Notes: generated by a model not told the origin, from the sequence alone. Positions 47,927 to 55,938 are shown, counted from the first letter of the stretch. The stretch: 64,000 nucleotides of DNA from Lachnoclostridium sp. UBA5890 (GCA_002431395.1 DJEU01000065.1:1-64000); one strand, 5' to 3'. A program made the numbers and translations.

Positions 47927-48181
47927 CTATTTGTGGAACAGGGAAAATTTCTTCTTTTCGTAAGGTTCCACTTCAATTTCAATGACTTTGTAACCGATTT
48001 CAGCTACTTCTGCCTTCAATTTATCTTCGTCAAGTTTTTCTTCTGAAATGATCTGTGTCTCTGCTTTCTTATGAGAAGATGTCACTTCTTTGACATCGAA
48101 TTTCTCCTGAATCATTTCATTCATGTGCTTTTCGCAGTTGCCGCACATCATACCTTCTACATCCATAATTGTTTTATACAT
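47927..48181 (-). CDS. copZ: Copper chaperone with HMA domain
   Basis: 84-aa soluble metal-binding protein. The HMA loop is GMMCGNCEKHM (Cys13, Cys16), followed by a ferredoxin-like fold and a basic extension (EKKKFSLFHK) beyond the usual 68-70 aa. It likely delivers Cu(I) to CopA or CsoR. AGGAGG precedes the ATG. First gene of the copZ-copA operon. Confidence 0.88.
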   Translation of the reverse strand: MYKTIMDVEGMMCGNCEKHMNEMIQEKFDVKEVTSSHKKAETQIISEEKLDEDKLKAEVAEIGYKVIEIEVEPYEKKKFSLFHK

Positions 48182-48233
48182 CGTTAATTCCTCCTGACAT
48201 TTAAAATAGTATTTCCATTTCTTCGCTTTCTAT

Positions 48234-48261
48234 ACTATACCCCTTGGGGGTATGTTGTCAA
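48234..48261 (-). promoter_or_regulatory. copZ-copA promoter
   Basis: Minus strand TTGACA (48256-48261), 16-bp spacer, TATAGT (48234-48239). The spacer contains most of the CsoR palindrome, so repressor binding would block RNA polymerase. Confidence 0.75.
48237..48253. promoter_or_regulatory. CsoR-type operator
   Basis: ATACCCCTTGGGGGTAT, a near-perfect palindrome that matches the known GC-core CsoR operators of Firmicutes. It lies between the -35 and -10 of copZ. Confidence 0.8.
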
Positions 48262-48293
48262 GAGGGTAAGTGATTATTTTTTTCTAAAATGTT

Positions 48294-48432
48294 TTTCCCC
48301 TATGGGATCCCTTTCCGCTTGGGACCGCTTGCGCTTAGTGAACACACGTAGCAGTTTCCGAGGACACAATACGTCCTCTGGAAACTGACGGTGTTCAAAA
48401 TCCCGGTGCGGGAAGGGATCCCATAGGGGAAA
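48294..48432. repeat. 139-bp nested inverted-repeat element
   Basis: Outer arms of 20 bp are perfect: TTTCCCCTATGGGATCCCTT at 48294-48313 and its complement at 48413-48432. Inside are GAACAC/GTGTTC (48340-48345, 48391-48396) and CAGTTTCC-GAGGAC with its complement (48352-48365, 48373-48387). The whole can fold into one long hairpin. No coding capacity. Confidence 0.7.
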
Positions 48433-48460
48433 GTAACATTACACCAAAAAATAATAACTC

Positions 48461-48489
48461 TTTACTTCTAAAAAAATTATGGGTATACT
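48461..48489 (+). promoter_or_regulatory. csoR promoter
   Basis: TTTACT (48461-48466), 17-bp spacer, TATACT (48484-48489). GGGTAT overlapping the -10 resembles half of the CsoR operator, hinting at autoregulation. Confidence 0.55.
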
Positions 48490-48526
48490 ATAGATAAAAT
48501 GTTTCAACTACAAGTGGAGGGTTATT

Positions 48527-48826
48527 ATGTCGGATAAGAATTGCTGTTGTCATAAAAAGTATCGTTCGGATGACGAAAAGAAGAAACTGATTCACCGCCT
48601 GAACCGCATTGAAGGGCAGATACGCGGGCTGCGCGGGATGTTGGAGGACGATGCGTATTGTATGGATATTCTGGTACAGTCATCTGCCGCTTCTGCGGCG
48701 CTGACTGCGTTTAACAGGGAGCTGCTCAGCACGCACATCGAAAGTTGTGTGGTGGATGGCATCCGTCAGGGAGACGATGAAAAAGTCGAAGAACTTCTGT
48801 CAATCTTACAGAAAATGATAAAATAA
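48527..48826 (+). CDS. csoR: CsoR family copper-sensing repressor
   Basis: 99-aa all-helical repressor. The copper ligands Cys45, His70 and Cys74 have exactly the spacing of the canonical Cys-His-Cys of CsoR. A Cys-rich N-terminus (NCCCHKK) is extra and may bind metal. HRLNRIEGQIRGL is the DNA-binding helix. It is transcribed away from copZ-copA, whose promoter carries a CsoR-type operator. GGAGG precedes the ATG. Confidence 0.93.
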   Translation: MSDKNCCCHKKYRSDDEKKKLIHRLNRIEGQIRGLRGMLEDDAYCMDILVQSSAASAALTAFNRELLSTHIESCVVDGIRQGDDEKVEELLSILQKMIK

Positions 48827-48830
48827 ATTT

Positions 48831-48865
48831 CAGGACTTCCCCTCTATATTAGAATGGAAGTCCTG
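48831..48865. terminator. Bidirectional terminator between csoR and glgA
   Basis: Inverted repeat CAGGACTTCC / GGAAGTCCTG with a 15-nt loop. T-rich sequence follows on the glgA side (AAATTTATTTTA) and a weaker T-rich stretch on the csoR side. Confidence 0.7.
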
Positions 48866-48891
48866 AATCGTTATCTTCTTTTATATATCCT

Positions 48892-50328
48892 CTACATACG
48901 ATTATACAGATCCTGATATTTCTTTGCGGAATTTGCCCAGGAGAAATCCATCGCCATTCCGCGGTCTATGATCTTATTCCAGTCACGTTTGCGGTCAAAA
49001 TAAATATGTTTCGCATAGCGGATCGTATTGAGCATCTCATGTGCATTGTAATTGGCAAATGAGAAACCGGTTCCCTTGCTCTCATATTCGTTGTATGGCT
49101 CTACGGTATCTTTCAGACCGCCGGTCTCACGTACGATCGGAACGGTACCATAACGAAGACTCATCAGCTGGCTCAAACCACACGGTTCAAACAGAGACGG
49201 CATCAAAAAGGCATCGCAGGAAGCATAAATCTTATGCGAACGCTCATTGGAATAGAAAATGTTTGCCGAAACGCGTTCCGGGTATTTCCAAGCAAAATGA
49301 CGGAACAAATGCTCGTATTTTTCTTCTCCGGTTCCCAGCACCACAAGCTGCGTATCCTCAGCACAAATTTCCTCGATCACATAATCGATCAGGTCAAATC
49401 CCTTCTGGTCTGTCAAACGGGAAACGATACCGATCATAAATTTCTTGTCATCCTGTGCAAGGCCCAGTTCTTTTTGCAGCGCGCGTTTATTTTTAATCTT
49501 TTCCTTGCGGAAGGTTCTCGCATCATAATGTGCCGCGATCATTGGATCCGTCGCCGGGTTGTACTCATCATAATCGAGCCCATTGACAATTCCTGTCAAA
49601 CACGCAGAGCGGGCATTCATCAAACCATCCAGTTTTTCGCCGTAAAATGGTGTCTTGATCTCTTCTGCATACGTATCACTTACTGTCGTAATCTGATCCG
49701 CATACACCAGTCCGCCTTTGAGATAATTGGCATCTCCATAGGCTTCCAATTTATCCGGTGTAAAATAATACGCATCGAGTCCGGTCGTATCCATTACCGT
49801 TTTCTTATCCCAGACTCCCTGGAATTTCAGATTATGTATCGTCATGATTGATTTGATTCCGCGGAAAAACTCTCCCTGCTGGAACGAATCTTTCAAATAT
49901 ACCGGAATCAAGCCGGTCTGCCAGTCATGACAGTGAATGATATCCGGTCGGAAACCGATAACCGGAAGAGCCGACAATGCCGCTTTGCTAAAGAAAGCAA
50001 ATTTTTCAATGTCCTGATAAATCTCTCCATAAGGACGGTCTCCACTAAAATAAAATTCATTATCAAGAAAATAAAACGTAACCCCTTGGTATTGCATCTG
50101 GAAAATACCGACATACTGTTTTCTCCAAGCAAGCTCCAAATAAAAATGTGTGACAAATTCCATCTGATTTTTGTATTCTTCCGGAATTGAAACATACTTT
50201 GGTATCATGACACGTACATCAAATTCATTTTTATCAAAATACTTTGGAAGGGATCCCACTACATCAGCCAAGCCTCCTGTTTTGATAAATGGTACACATT
50301 CGGAAGCTACAAACAATACTTTTTTCAT
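48892..50328 (-). CDS. glgA: Glycogen synthase (ADP-glucose)
   Basis: 478-aa GT5 enzyme extending alpha-1,4-glucan from ADP-glucose. N-terminal donor motif KTGGLADVVGSLP, HCHDWQTGLIP, and the C-terminal SRLTDQKGFDLI and PSLFEPCGLSQLMSLRYGT motifs with catalytic Glu. ATG at 50328 with GGAGG 5 nt upstream; a frame extension to 50340 is unlikely. It is the last gene of an apparent araD-metY-glgA transcription unit. Confidence 0.94.
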   Translation of the reverse strand: MKKVLFVASECVPFIKTGGLADVVGSLPKYFDKNEFDVRVMIPKYVSIPEEYKNQMEFVTHFYLELAWRKQYVGIFQMQYQGVTFYFLDNEFYFSGDRPYGEIYQDIEKFAFFSKAALSALPVIGFRPDIIHCHDWQTGLIPVYLKDSFQQGEFFRGIKSIMTIHNLKFQGVWDKKTVMDTTGLDAYYFTPDKLEAYGDANYLKGGLVYADQITTVSDTYAEEIKTPFYGEKLDGLMNARSACLTGIVNGLDYDEYNPATDPMIAAHYDARTFRKEKIKNKRALQKELGLAQDDKKFMIGIVSRLTDQKGFDLIDYVIEEICAEDTQLVVLGTGEEKYEHLFRHFAWKYPERVSANIFYSNERSHKIYASCDAFLMPSLFEPCGLSQLMSLRYGTVPIVRETGGLKDTVEPYNEYESKGTGFSFANYNAHEMLNTIRYAKHIYFDRKRDWNKIIDRGMAMDFSWANSAKKYQDLYNRM

Positions 50329-50354
50329 ACATACCTCCATTCTGAAACGTCACT

Positions 50355-51626
50355 TTAGTCTTCCAGTGCCTGTTTCAAATCTGCGATAATATCTTCTACA
50401 TTTTCAATTCCAACGGACAAACGAACCAGATCCGGCGCAACTCCTGCTGCCAGAAGCTCTTCATCACTCATCTGGCGGTGCGTGGAAGATGCCGGATGCA
50501 GCACACATGTATGTGCATCTGCCACATGTGTTGCGATCATCGCAATTTTCAATTTTGCCATAAATTTCTCGGCTGCTGCACGACCACCTTTCACACCAAA
50601 GGAAACCACTCCGCATGTACCATTTGGCATGTATTTTTTCGCTCTTTCATAATATTTATTTCCCGGCAATCCCGGATAATTTACCCACGTTACATTCTCG
50701 TGGGTTTCCAAAAACTCGGCCACTTTCTGTGCATTTTCACAATGTCTCGGCATACGTACATGCAGGGACTCCAAACCAAGATTCAAAAGGAACGAGTTCA
50801 TCGGTGCCGGAATAGATCCGAGATCTCTCATAAGCTGTGCGGTCGCTTTTGTGATAAATGCGCCCTCCAGACCAAATTTTTCGGCATAAGTAATCCCATG
50901 GTAAGATTCATCCGGAGTTGTCAATCCCGGAAATTTATCTGCGTGAGCAAACCAGTCAAATTTACCGGAATCTACAATACATCCTCCGACGGTCGCATCA
51001 TGTCCATCCATATACTTGGTAGTGGAATGCGTTACAATATCCGCTCCCCATTCAAATGGGCGGCAGTTGATCGGTGTCGCAAAGGTATTGTCTACGATCA
51101 ACGGAACACCATGTGCATGCGCTGCGTTTGCAAACCGCTCGATGTCAAACACGATCAATGCCGGGTTGGCAATCGTCTCTCCAAATACGGCTTTCGTATT
51201 TGGCTGAAAAGCTGCTTCCAGTTCTTCATCCGAGCAGTCCGGATCTACAAACGTAAAGTCAATTCCCATGCGTTTCATCGTCACGGCAAACAAGTTGTAT
51301 GTTCCACCATATATCGTAGAGGAAGATACGACATGATCTCCTGCGCTACAGATATTAAATACCGAATAAAAGGAAGCCGCCTGACCGGAAGAAGTCAGCA
51401 TCGCTGCCGTACCACCTTCCAGTGCACAGATCTTGGCTGCCACCTGATCATTGGTCGGATTCTGCAGACGGGTATAAAAATATCCGCTCTCTTCCAGATC
51501 AAACAAACGCCCCATCGCTTCACTGGAATCGTATTTAAACGTTGTACTCTGAATGATCGGAATCATTCGTGATTCCCCATTTCCAGGCACATATCCTGCC
51601 TGAATACATTTTGTTTCCTGTTTCAT
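50355..51626 (-). CDS. O-acetylhomoserine sulfhydrylase family PLP enzyme
   Basis: 423-aa Cys/Met-metabolism PLP enzyme, probably forming homocysteine from O-acetylhomoserine and sulfide. Motifs: YTRLQNPT, SSGQAASFYS, VDNTFATP, and the cofactor lysine in HSTTKYMDGH. It is a paralogue of the protein at 53819 but clearly diverged, so a methionine gamma-lyase-like role is possible. AAGGAG precedes the ATG; 11 nt after araD. Confidence 0.87.
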   Translation of the reverse strand: MKQETKCIQAGYVPGNGESRMIPIIQSTTFKYDSSEAMGRLFDLEESGYFYTRLQNPTNDQVAAKICALEGGTAAMLTSSGQAASFYSVFNICSAGDHVVSSSTIYGGTYNLFAVTMKRMGIDFTFVDPDCSDEELEAAFQPNTKAVFGETIANPALIVFDIERFANAAHAHGVPLIVDNTFATPINCRPFEWGADIVTHSTTKYMDGHDATVGGCIVDSGKFDWFAHADKFPGLTTPDESYHGITYAEKFGLEGAFITKATAQLMRDLGSIPAPMNSFLLNLGLESLHVRMPRHCENAQKVAEFLETHENVTWVNYPGLPGNKYYERAKKYMPNGTCGVVSFGVKGGRAAAEKFMAKLKIAMIATHVADAHTCVLHPASSTHRQMSDEELLAAGVAPDLVRLSVGIENVEDIIADLKQALED

Positions 51627-51637
51627 TTTCCTTCTCC

Positions 51638-52333
51638 TTACTCTGTCGTCTGACCGTAATACGCATTTTCCCCATGCTTTCTAAAATAATGTTTATCAAG
51701 CAGGTACTGTGGTGCCGGTTTTACGTGTGGATTAAGCGTCATCGTATGATGTGCCATCTCTGCCACTTTATCCAGTACGACAGCATTGTAAACAGCATTT
51801 GCCGGCGAGGTTCCCCATGCAAATGGTCCATGATTTTTCACTACGATTCCCGGTACTTCCATCGCATCTCTGTCACCAATCGTCTCCACGATGACCACAC
51901 CGGTATTTTTCTCATAATCCATGTTAATCTCTGCCGCAGTCAGATCTCTGGTACATGGAATCTCTCCATAAAAATAATCCGCATGTGTCGTTCCCAGTGC
52001 CGGAATCGCCATACCTGCCTGAGCAAACGTAACTGCCCATGTAGAATGTGTATGTACCACGCCGCCAAGATTATCAAAGGCTTTGTAAAGTTCGATATGT
52101 GTCGCCGTATCCGAAGATGGACGATATCTTCCTTCCACCACATTCTGGTCAAAATCAACAACAACCATATCCTCCGGTGAAAGTTCATCGTATTCTACAC
52201 CGCTTGGCTTAATGACAACCAGATTATTTTCACGGTCAATACCACTTACATTTCCCCATGTATAAATGACAAGTCCTTTTTCCTGTAACTCCATATTTGC
52301 TTCATAAACTTCTTTTTTCAATTGTTCTAACAT
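51638..52333 (-). CDS. araD: L-ribulose-5-phosphate 4-epimerase
   Basis: 231-aa class II aldolase-family enzyme converting L-ribulose 5-phosphate to D-xylulose 5-phosphate. Zinc ligands in VVHTHSTWAVTFA and a later His (MAHHTM), phosphate-binding GNVSGID and KPSGVEY. ATG at 52333 has GGAGG 8 nt upstream; 52348 is less likely. No other arabinose genes are nearby. A paired operator lies over its promoter. Confidence 0.92.
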   Translation of the reverse strand: MLEQLKKEVYEANMELQEKGLVIYTWGNVSGIDRENNLVVIKPSGVEYDELSPEDMVVVDFDQNVVEGRYRPSSDTATHIELYKAFDNLGGVVHTHSTWAVTFAQAGMAIPALGTTHADYFYGEIPCTRDLTAAEINMDYEKNTGVVIVETIGDRDAMEVPGIVVKNHGPFAWGTSPANAVYNAVVLDKVAEMAHHTMTLNPHVKPAPQYLLDKHYFRKHGENAYYGQTTE

Positions 52334-52354
52334 GCTGTTTTCCTCCAAAAAAAA

Positions 52355-52405
52355 TGTTATGTATAACGAGTCTATAATCTAATTATAAACTAGTTATACA
52401 TAACA
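52355..52405. promoter_or_regulatory. Paired operator upstream of araD
   Basis: TGTTATGTATAAC (52355-52367) and GTTATACATAACA (52393-52405) form a perfect 13-bp inverted repeat; each arm is itself an imperfect palindrome (GTTAT-N2-ATAAC). One arm fills the promoter spacer and the other is just downstream of the -10. This layout suits a GntR/AraR-like repressor bound at two sites. Confidence 0.7.
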
Positions 52406-52410
52406 GTCAA
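52382..52410 (-). promoter_or_regulatory. araD promoter
   Basis: Minus strand TTGACT (52405-52410), 17-bp spacer, TATAAT (52382-52387). It overlaps the paired operator. Confidence 0.75.
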
Positions 52411-52429
52411 TGAAAGTTTTTAATTGTAA

Positions 52430-53362
52430 TTATTCTGTAAAGAGAGGAGTAGAATAATATCTGTCGCCGCTGTCCGGAAGGAGAGCAACAATTGTCTTTC
52501 CTTTATTTTCCGGTTTCTTTGCTTCTTCGATTCCAGCCCACAATGCAGCTCCGGAAGAGATTCCCACGAGGATTCCTTCTTCTTTTGCAATCAGTTTGCC
52601 TGTCTCAAATGCTGCTTCATTTTCTACTTTTACGATTTCATCATAGATTTTTGTATTCAATACATCCGGCACGAATCCGGCACCGATTCCCTGAATCTTA
52701 TGTGCTCCGGATTTCCCTTCGGACAGAACCGGTGAAGATGCCGGCTCTACAGCAATTGCTTGTACCGATGCTTTCTTGTCTTTTAGGTACTCACCTACTC
52801 CGGTGATGGTTCCGCCGGTTCCTACACCAGCGATAAAGATATCAACCTCTCCGTCGGTATCTTCCCAGATTTCCGGACCGGTTGTCTTTTTATGTGCTGC
52901 CGGATTGGCTGGGTTTTCAAACTGGCCTGCAATGATACTGTCCGGGGTCTCTGCCTGCAATTCTTTGGCTTTTGCGATTGCTCCGCTCATTCCCTTGCTT
53001 CCGTCTGTCAGCACGATCTCTGCACCATACGCTTTGATGATATTTCTTCGCTCTACACTCATGGTTTCCGGCATAACAATCACGGTGCGGTATCCTTTCG
53101 CTGTCGCAATGGCTGCCAGTCCGATTCCGGTATTTCCGGATGTCGGCTCAATGATCGTAGAGCCTTCTTTCAGGCGTCCGCTCTTTTCTGCGTCTTCAAT
53201 CATTTCCAGTGCAATACGATCTTTTACACTTCCTGCCGGATTGAAATATTCCAGTTTTGCCAAAATTCTTGCTTCCAATCCCAGTTTCTTTTCAATATTG
53301 GAGAATTCTACCAATGGCGTCTTTCCAATTAATTCTGTTGCGTTTTTATAAATTTTACCCAT
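52430..53362 (-). CDS. cysK: Cysteine synthase
   Basis: 310-aa O-acetylserine sulfhydrylase. PLP lysine in PAGSVKDRIA, substrate loop PTSGNTGIGLAA, phosphate cradle GTGGTITG and C-terminal SSGAALWAG. Last gene of the metY-rrf2-cysK unit, 18 nt after the regulator. AAAGGAAG is about 11 nt before the ATG. Confidence 0.95.
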   Translation of the reverse strand: MGKIYKNATELIGKTPLVEFSNIEKKLGLEARILAKLEYFNPAGSVKDRIALEMIEDAEKSGRLKEGSTIIEPTSGNTGIGLAAIATAKGYRTVIVMPETMSVERRNIIKAYGAEIVLTDGSKGMSGAIAKAKELQAETPDSIIAGQFENPANPAAHKKTTGPEIWEDTDGEVDIFIAGVGTGGTITGVGEYLKDKKASVQAIAVEPASSPVLSEGKSGAHKIQGIGAGFVPDVLNTKIYDEIVKVENEAAFETGKLIAKEEGILVGISSGAALWAGIEEAKKPENKGKTIVALLPDSGDRYYSTPLFTE

Positions 53363-53380
53363 AATGGCCTACTTCCTTTC

Positions 53381-53815
53381 TCAAATAATATAATTGTCAT
53401 TTTTTTCCTGTTGCCACTCCACAAGCTGTGCCAGTGTCACACTGTCAACGACATCATCAATCGCGGTTTTCAGCCGCTTCCAAAGTTCCAATGTAGCACA
53501 GGTATCCTGTCTATCACAGGTATTTTCCTCATACTCTAAACAACTGACCGGTGCAAGATTTCCTTCCGTCAGGCGAAGAATCATCCCTGCCGTATATTCT
53601 TCCGGTGGCTTTACCAGCTGATAGCCCCCCTGCGGACCACGAATGGCCCGCACAAAGCCCGCCTTATTAAGGATAGATACGATTTGTTCCAAATATTTCA
53701 CCGAAATTTCCTGTCTTGCGGAGATATCTTTGATTCTCACCGGCGTTCCTGTGTCATACATTGCCAGGTCAAGCATGAACCGGAGAGCATATCTCCCTTT
53801 TGTCGAGATTTTCAT
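53381..53815 (-). CDS. Rrf2 family regulator with IscR-like cysteines
   Basis: 144-aa winged-HTH regulator (KGRYALRFMLDLA, KYLEQIVSILNKAGFV, RGPQGGYQL). It carries Cys92, Cys100 and Cys106 (C-X7-C-X5-C), the arrangement that binds an iron-sulfur cluster in IscR and NsrR and is absent in the Bacillus cysteine regulator CymR. Placement between metY and cysK points to control of sulfur assimilation. The start is 3 nt after the metY stop, so translation is coupled. Confidence 0.9.
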   Translation of the reverse strand: MKISTKGRYALRFMLDLAMYDTGTPVRIKDISARQEISVKYLEQIVSILNKAGFVRAIRGPQGGYQLVKPPEEYTAGMILRLTEGNLAPVSCLEYEENTCDRQDTCATLELWKRLKTAIDDVVDSVTLAQLVEWQQEKNDNYII

Positions 53816-53818
53816 CTC

Positions 53819-55120
53819 TTATGCCAATGCCTTGAATGCTTCTTCAAGGTCATAGATAATATCGTCTACGTTCTCAGTTCCGATAGAAAGACGAATGGTA
53901 TTTGGCTTGATTCCCTGGTCTGCCAGTTCCTCTTCGTTCAACTGAGAATGTGTCGTAGATGCCGGATGAATTACCAGTGATTTTACATCTGCCACGTTTG
54001 CCAACAAGGAGAATAACTGCAAGTGGTCGATGAATTTCTTGGCTTCTTCCGCACTTCCTTTGATTTCAAATGTGAAGATGGATCCTCCACCATTTGGGAA
54101 GTATTTTTTATACAATTCCTGCTGTTTCGGATCATTGGAAACAGATGGATGATTTACTTTTTCTACCAATGGATGATTTTCCAGGTAATTTACTACTTTC
54201 AACGCATTTTCAACATGTCGCTCTACACGAAGTGACAAGGTTTCCAATCCCTGAAGGAAGATAAATGCGTGGAATGGAGAAATCGTAGCTCCGGTATCAC
54301 GAAGCAGGATCGCACGGATTTTGGTAACAAATGCTGCCGGTCCTACTGCTTTTGTGAAGCTGATTCCATGATAACTTGGGTTTGGAGCTGTCAAAGATTC
54401 AAATTTGCCGCTTGCTTCCCAGTCAAATTTTCCGCTGTCTACGATCACACCACCGATTGTTGTACCGTGGCCTCCGATAAATTTGGTTGCCGAATGTACT
54501 ACGATATCTGCGCCATACTCAATTGGACGAACCAGATAAGGGGTAGCAAATGTGTTATCAATTACCAATGGAATTTTATTTTCATGAGCAATCTTTGCAA
54601 TTGCTTCAATGTCTACAACATCGGAGTTTGGATTTCCCAATGTCTCGATAAATACTGCTTTTGTATTTTCCTGAATCGCACCGCGGATCTCATCGAAGTT
54701 TTCCGGATCAACGAATGTTGCTGTAATTCCGTATTCTGGAAGGGTATGAGCCAGAAGGTTGTAAGTTCCTCCATAAATGTTCTTTGCTGCTACGATGTGA
54801 TCTCCGTTGTGTGCCAGATTCTGAATCGTATAAGAAATGGCTGCTGCTCCGGAAGCGACTGCCAATGCTGCCACACCGCCTTCCAGTGCTGCGATACGCT
54901 GTTCAAATACATCCTCTGTCGGGTTTGTCAAACGTCCATATATATTTCCTGCATCACTCAGACCAAATCGTGCCGCTGCATGTTCGCAGTTGCGAAATAC
55001 GTAAGATGATGTCTGGTAAATCGGAACTGCTCTTGCATCCGTTACCGGATCCGGCGATTCCTGTCCTACGTGAAGCTGAAGTGTCTCAAATTTGTACTCT
55101 CTCTTGTTTGTCTCTGCCAT
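53819..55120 (-). CDS. metY: O-acetylhomoserine sulfhydrylase
   Basis: 433-aa PLP enzyme joining sulfide to O-acetylhomoserine. Motifs: YGRLTNPTEDVFE, VASGAAAISY, ETLGNPNSD, VDNTFATPYLVRP, cofactor lysine in HSATKFIGGHGTT. Usual length for MetY. GAGAGGA precedes the ATG. First gene of a metY-rrf2-cysK operon with a promoter and palindrome at 55187-55223. Confidence 0.92.
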   Translation of the reverse strand: MAETNKREYKFETLQLHVGQESPDPVTDARAVPIYQTSSYVFRNCEHAAARFGLSDAGNIYGRLTNPTEDVFEQRIAALEGGVAALAVASGAAAISYTIQNLAHNGDHIVAAKNIYGGTYNLLAHTLPEYGITATFVDPENFDEIRGAIQENTKAVFIETLGNPNSDVVDIEAIAKIAHENKIPLVIDNTFATPYLVRPIEYGADIVVHSATKFIGGHGTTIGGVIVDSGKFDWEASGKFESLTAPNPSYHGISFTKAVGPAAFVTKIRAILLRDTGATISPFHAFIFLQGLETLSLRVERHVENALKVVNYLENHPLVEKVNHPSVSNDPKQQELYKKYFPNGGGSIFTFEIKGSAEEAKKFIDHLQLFSLLANVADVKSLVIHPASTTHSQLNEEELADQGIKPNTIRLSIGTENVDDIIYDLEEAFKALA

Positions 55121-55186
55121 AATAATGTCCTCTCTTTCTTCTTCATTTATTTTTATTATTTGTTTGTTGTTTTTGTTAATGACATT

Positions 55187-55215
55187 ACTATAACCCCTTT
55201 TTCCTACTTTGTCAA
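55187..55215 (-). promoter_or_regulatory. metY promoter
   Basis: Minus strand TTGACA (55210-55215), 17-bp spacer, TATAGT (55187-55192). Confidence 0.75.
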
Positions 55216-55223
55216 TAGGAAAA
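55199..55223. promoter_or_regulatory. Palindrome over the metY -35, likely Rrf2 operator
   Basis: TTTTCCTA / TAGGAAAA, perfect 8-bp arms around a 9-bp centre containing the -35. It is a natural binding site for the Rrf2 regulator encoded in the same operon; that link is inference. Confidence 0.6.
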
Positions 55224-55368
55224 GTAATATTTTTTTATTTTTCTTTTTGGAGGGGCGGAAAGTGGCGGAATTTCGGTTGTTTTTCCTTTTAATGGTATCG
55301 CTATGATTTTGCGGCGGCAGCTGCCACCGCATTTTAGACGCAGGGGAGATTCTGATAAATGAGGCGCT

Positions 55369-55560
55369 GGCTTGGACAGCGGTCGCGCACCTCTGTAACT
55401 ACTTGCTTTTTCCTTTTCCTGGGTGCGACGTTGGCTTGATGGGCGGCCGTGCACCTCTGAAATCACCTGCCTTTTCCTTTTCCGGGGTGTGGCTCTGGCT
55501 TGATGGGCGGCCGCGCACCTCTGTAAGTACTTGCTTTTTCCTTTTCCCGGGTGCCAGTAC
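55369..55560. repeat. Three 64-bp direct tandem repeats
   Basis: Units start at 55369, 55433 and 55497 with an exact 64-bp period. Each has GGCTTG, then GCGGYCG, GCACCTCTG and a pyrimidine-rich TTTTCCTTTTCC block. Units 2 and 3 are the closest. Non-coding. Confidence 0.75.
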
Positions 55561-55568
55561 CCGTACCA

Positions 55569-55822
55569 GTCATGCCATACGACATTTCCCTCCCTCCGGC
55601 ATGACCTTTTTCCAGCACCTTGTCATGCCATACACCTCTTTCCTCTCTCCAGCATGACCTCTTCCAACAAGCCTGCCATGTCATATGCCATTTTCCTCCC
55701 TCTGGCATGACTTCTTCCAACAACCCAGTCATGCCATACATCTTTTTCCTCTCTCCGGCATGACCCCTTCCAACAATCCTGTCATGCCATATGACATTTT
55801 CCTCTCTCCGGCATGACCCCTC
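55569..55822. repeat. Array of five hairpin repeats
   Basis: Units begin near 55569, 55622, 55680, 55728 and 55781 (spacing 48-58). Most carry GTCATGCC followed about 20 bases later by GGCATGAC, an 8-bp inverted pair with a pyrimidine-rich loop (TTTCCTCTCTCC). Unit 3 is more diverged. Non-coding palindromic repeat array. Confidence 0.75.
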
Positions 55823-55902
55823 GCACCATCACTCCCGCCAGCCACCATTTCACGTCCAAAATGCCAAAAATCCCCCCACTCTTGACAAAGAGCCAAAACG
55901 TC

Positions 55903-55938
55903 AAAACCGCCCCACGGCATTTGCCATGGGGCGGTTTT
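55903..55938 (-). terminator. Intrinsic terminator of nifJ
   Basis: Perfect 12-bp stem AAAACCGCCCCA / TGGGGCGGTTTT with a 12-nt loop, 24 nt past the stop codon, ending in a T run. Confidence 0.85.

Larger units (their letters stand above)
48182..48526. other. Copper control region between copZ and csoR
   Basis: 345 bases without a gene. It holds the copZ promoter with a CsoR operator, a 139-bp nested inverted repeat and the csoR promoter, in that order. Confidence 0.75.

Noticed and set aside
55369..55822. CRISPR array
   Set aside because: Units are 48-64 bp of continuous similarity with no alternating unique spacers, and there are no cas genes in the window.
55403..55920. Open frames crossing the repeat cluster, for example on the minus strand at 55463-55741 and 55729-55920
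   Set aside because: The translations are repetitive (YGMTG, EEVMPE), have no ribosome binding site, and exist only because stop codons are missing from the repeat unit.
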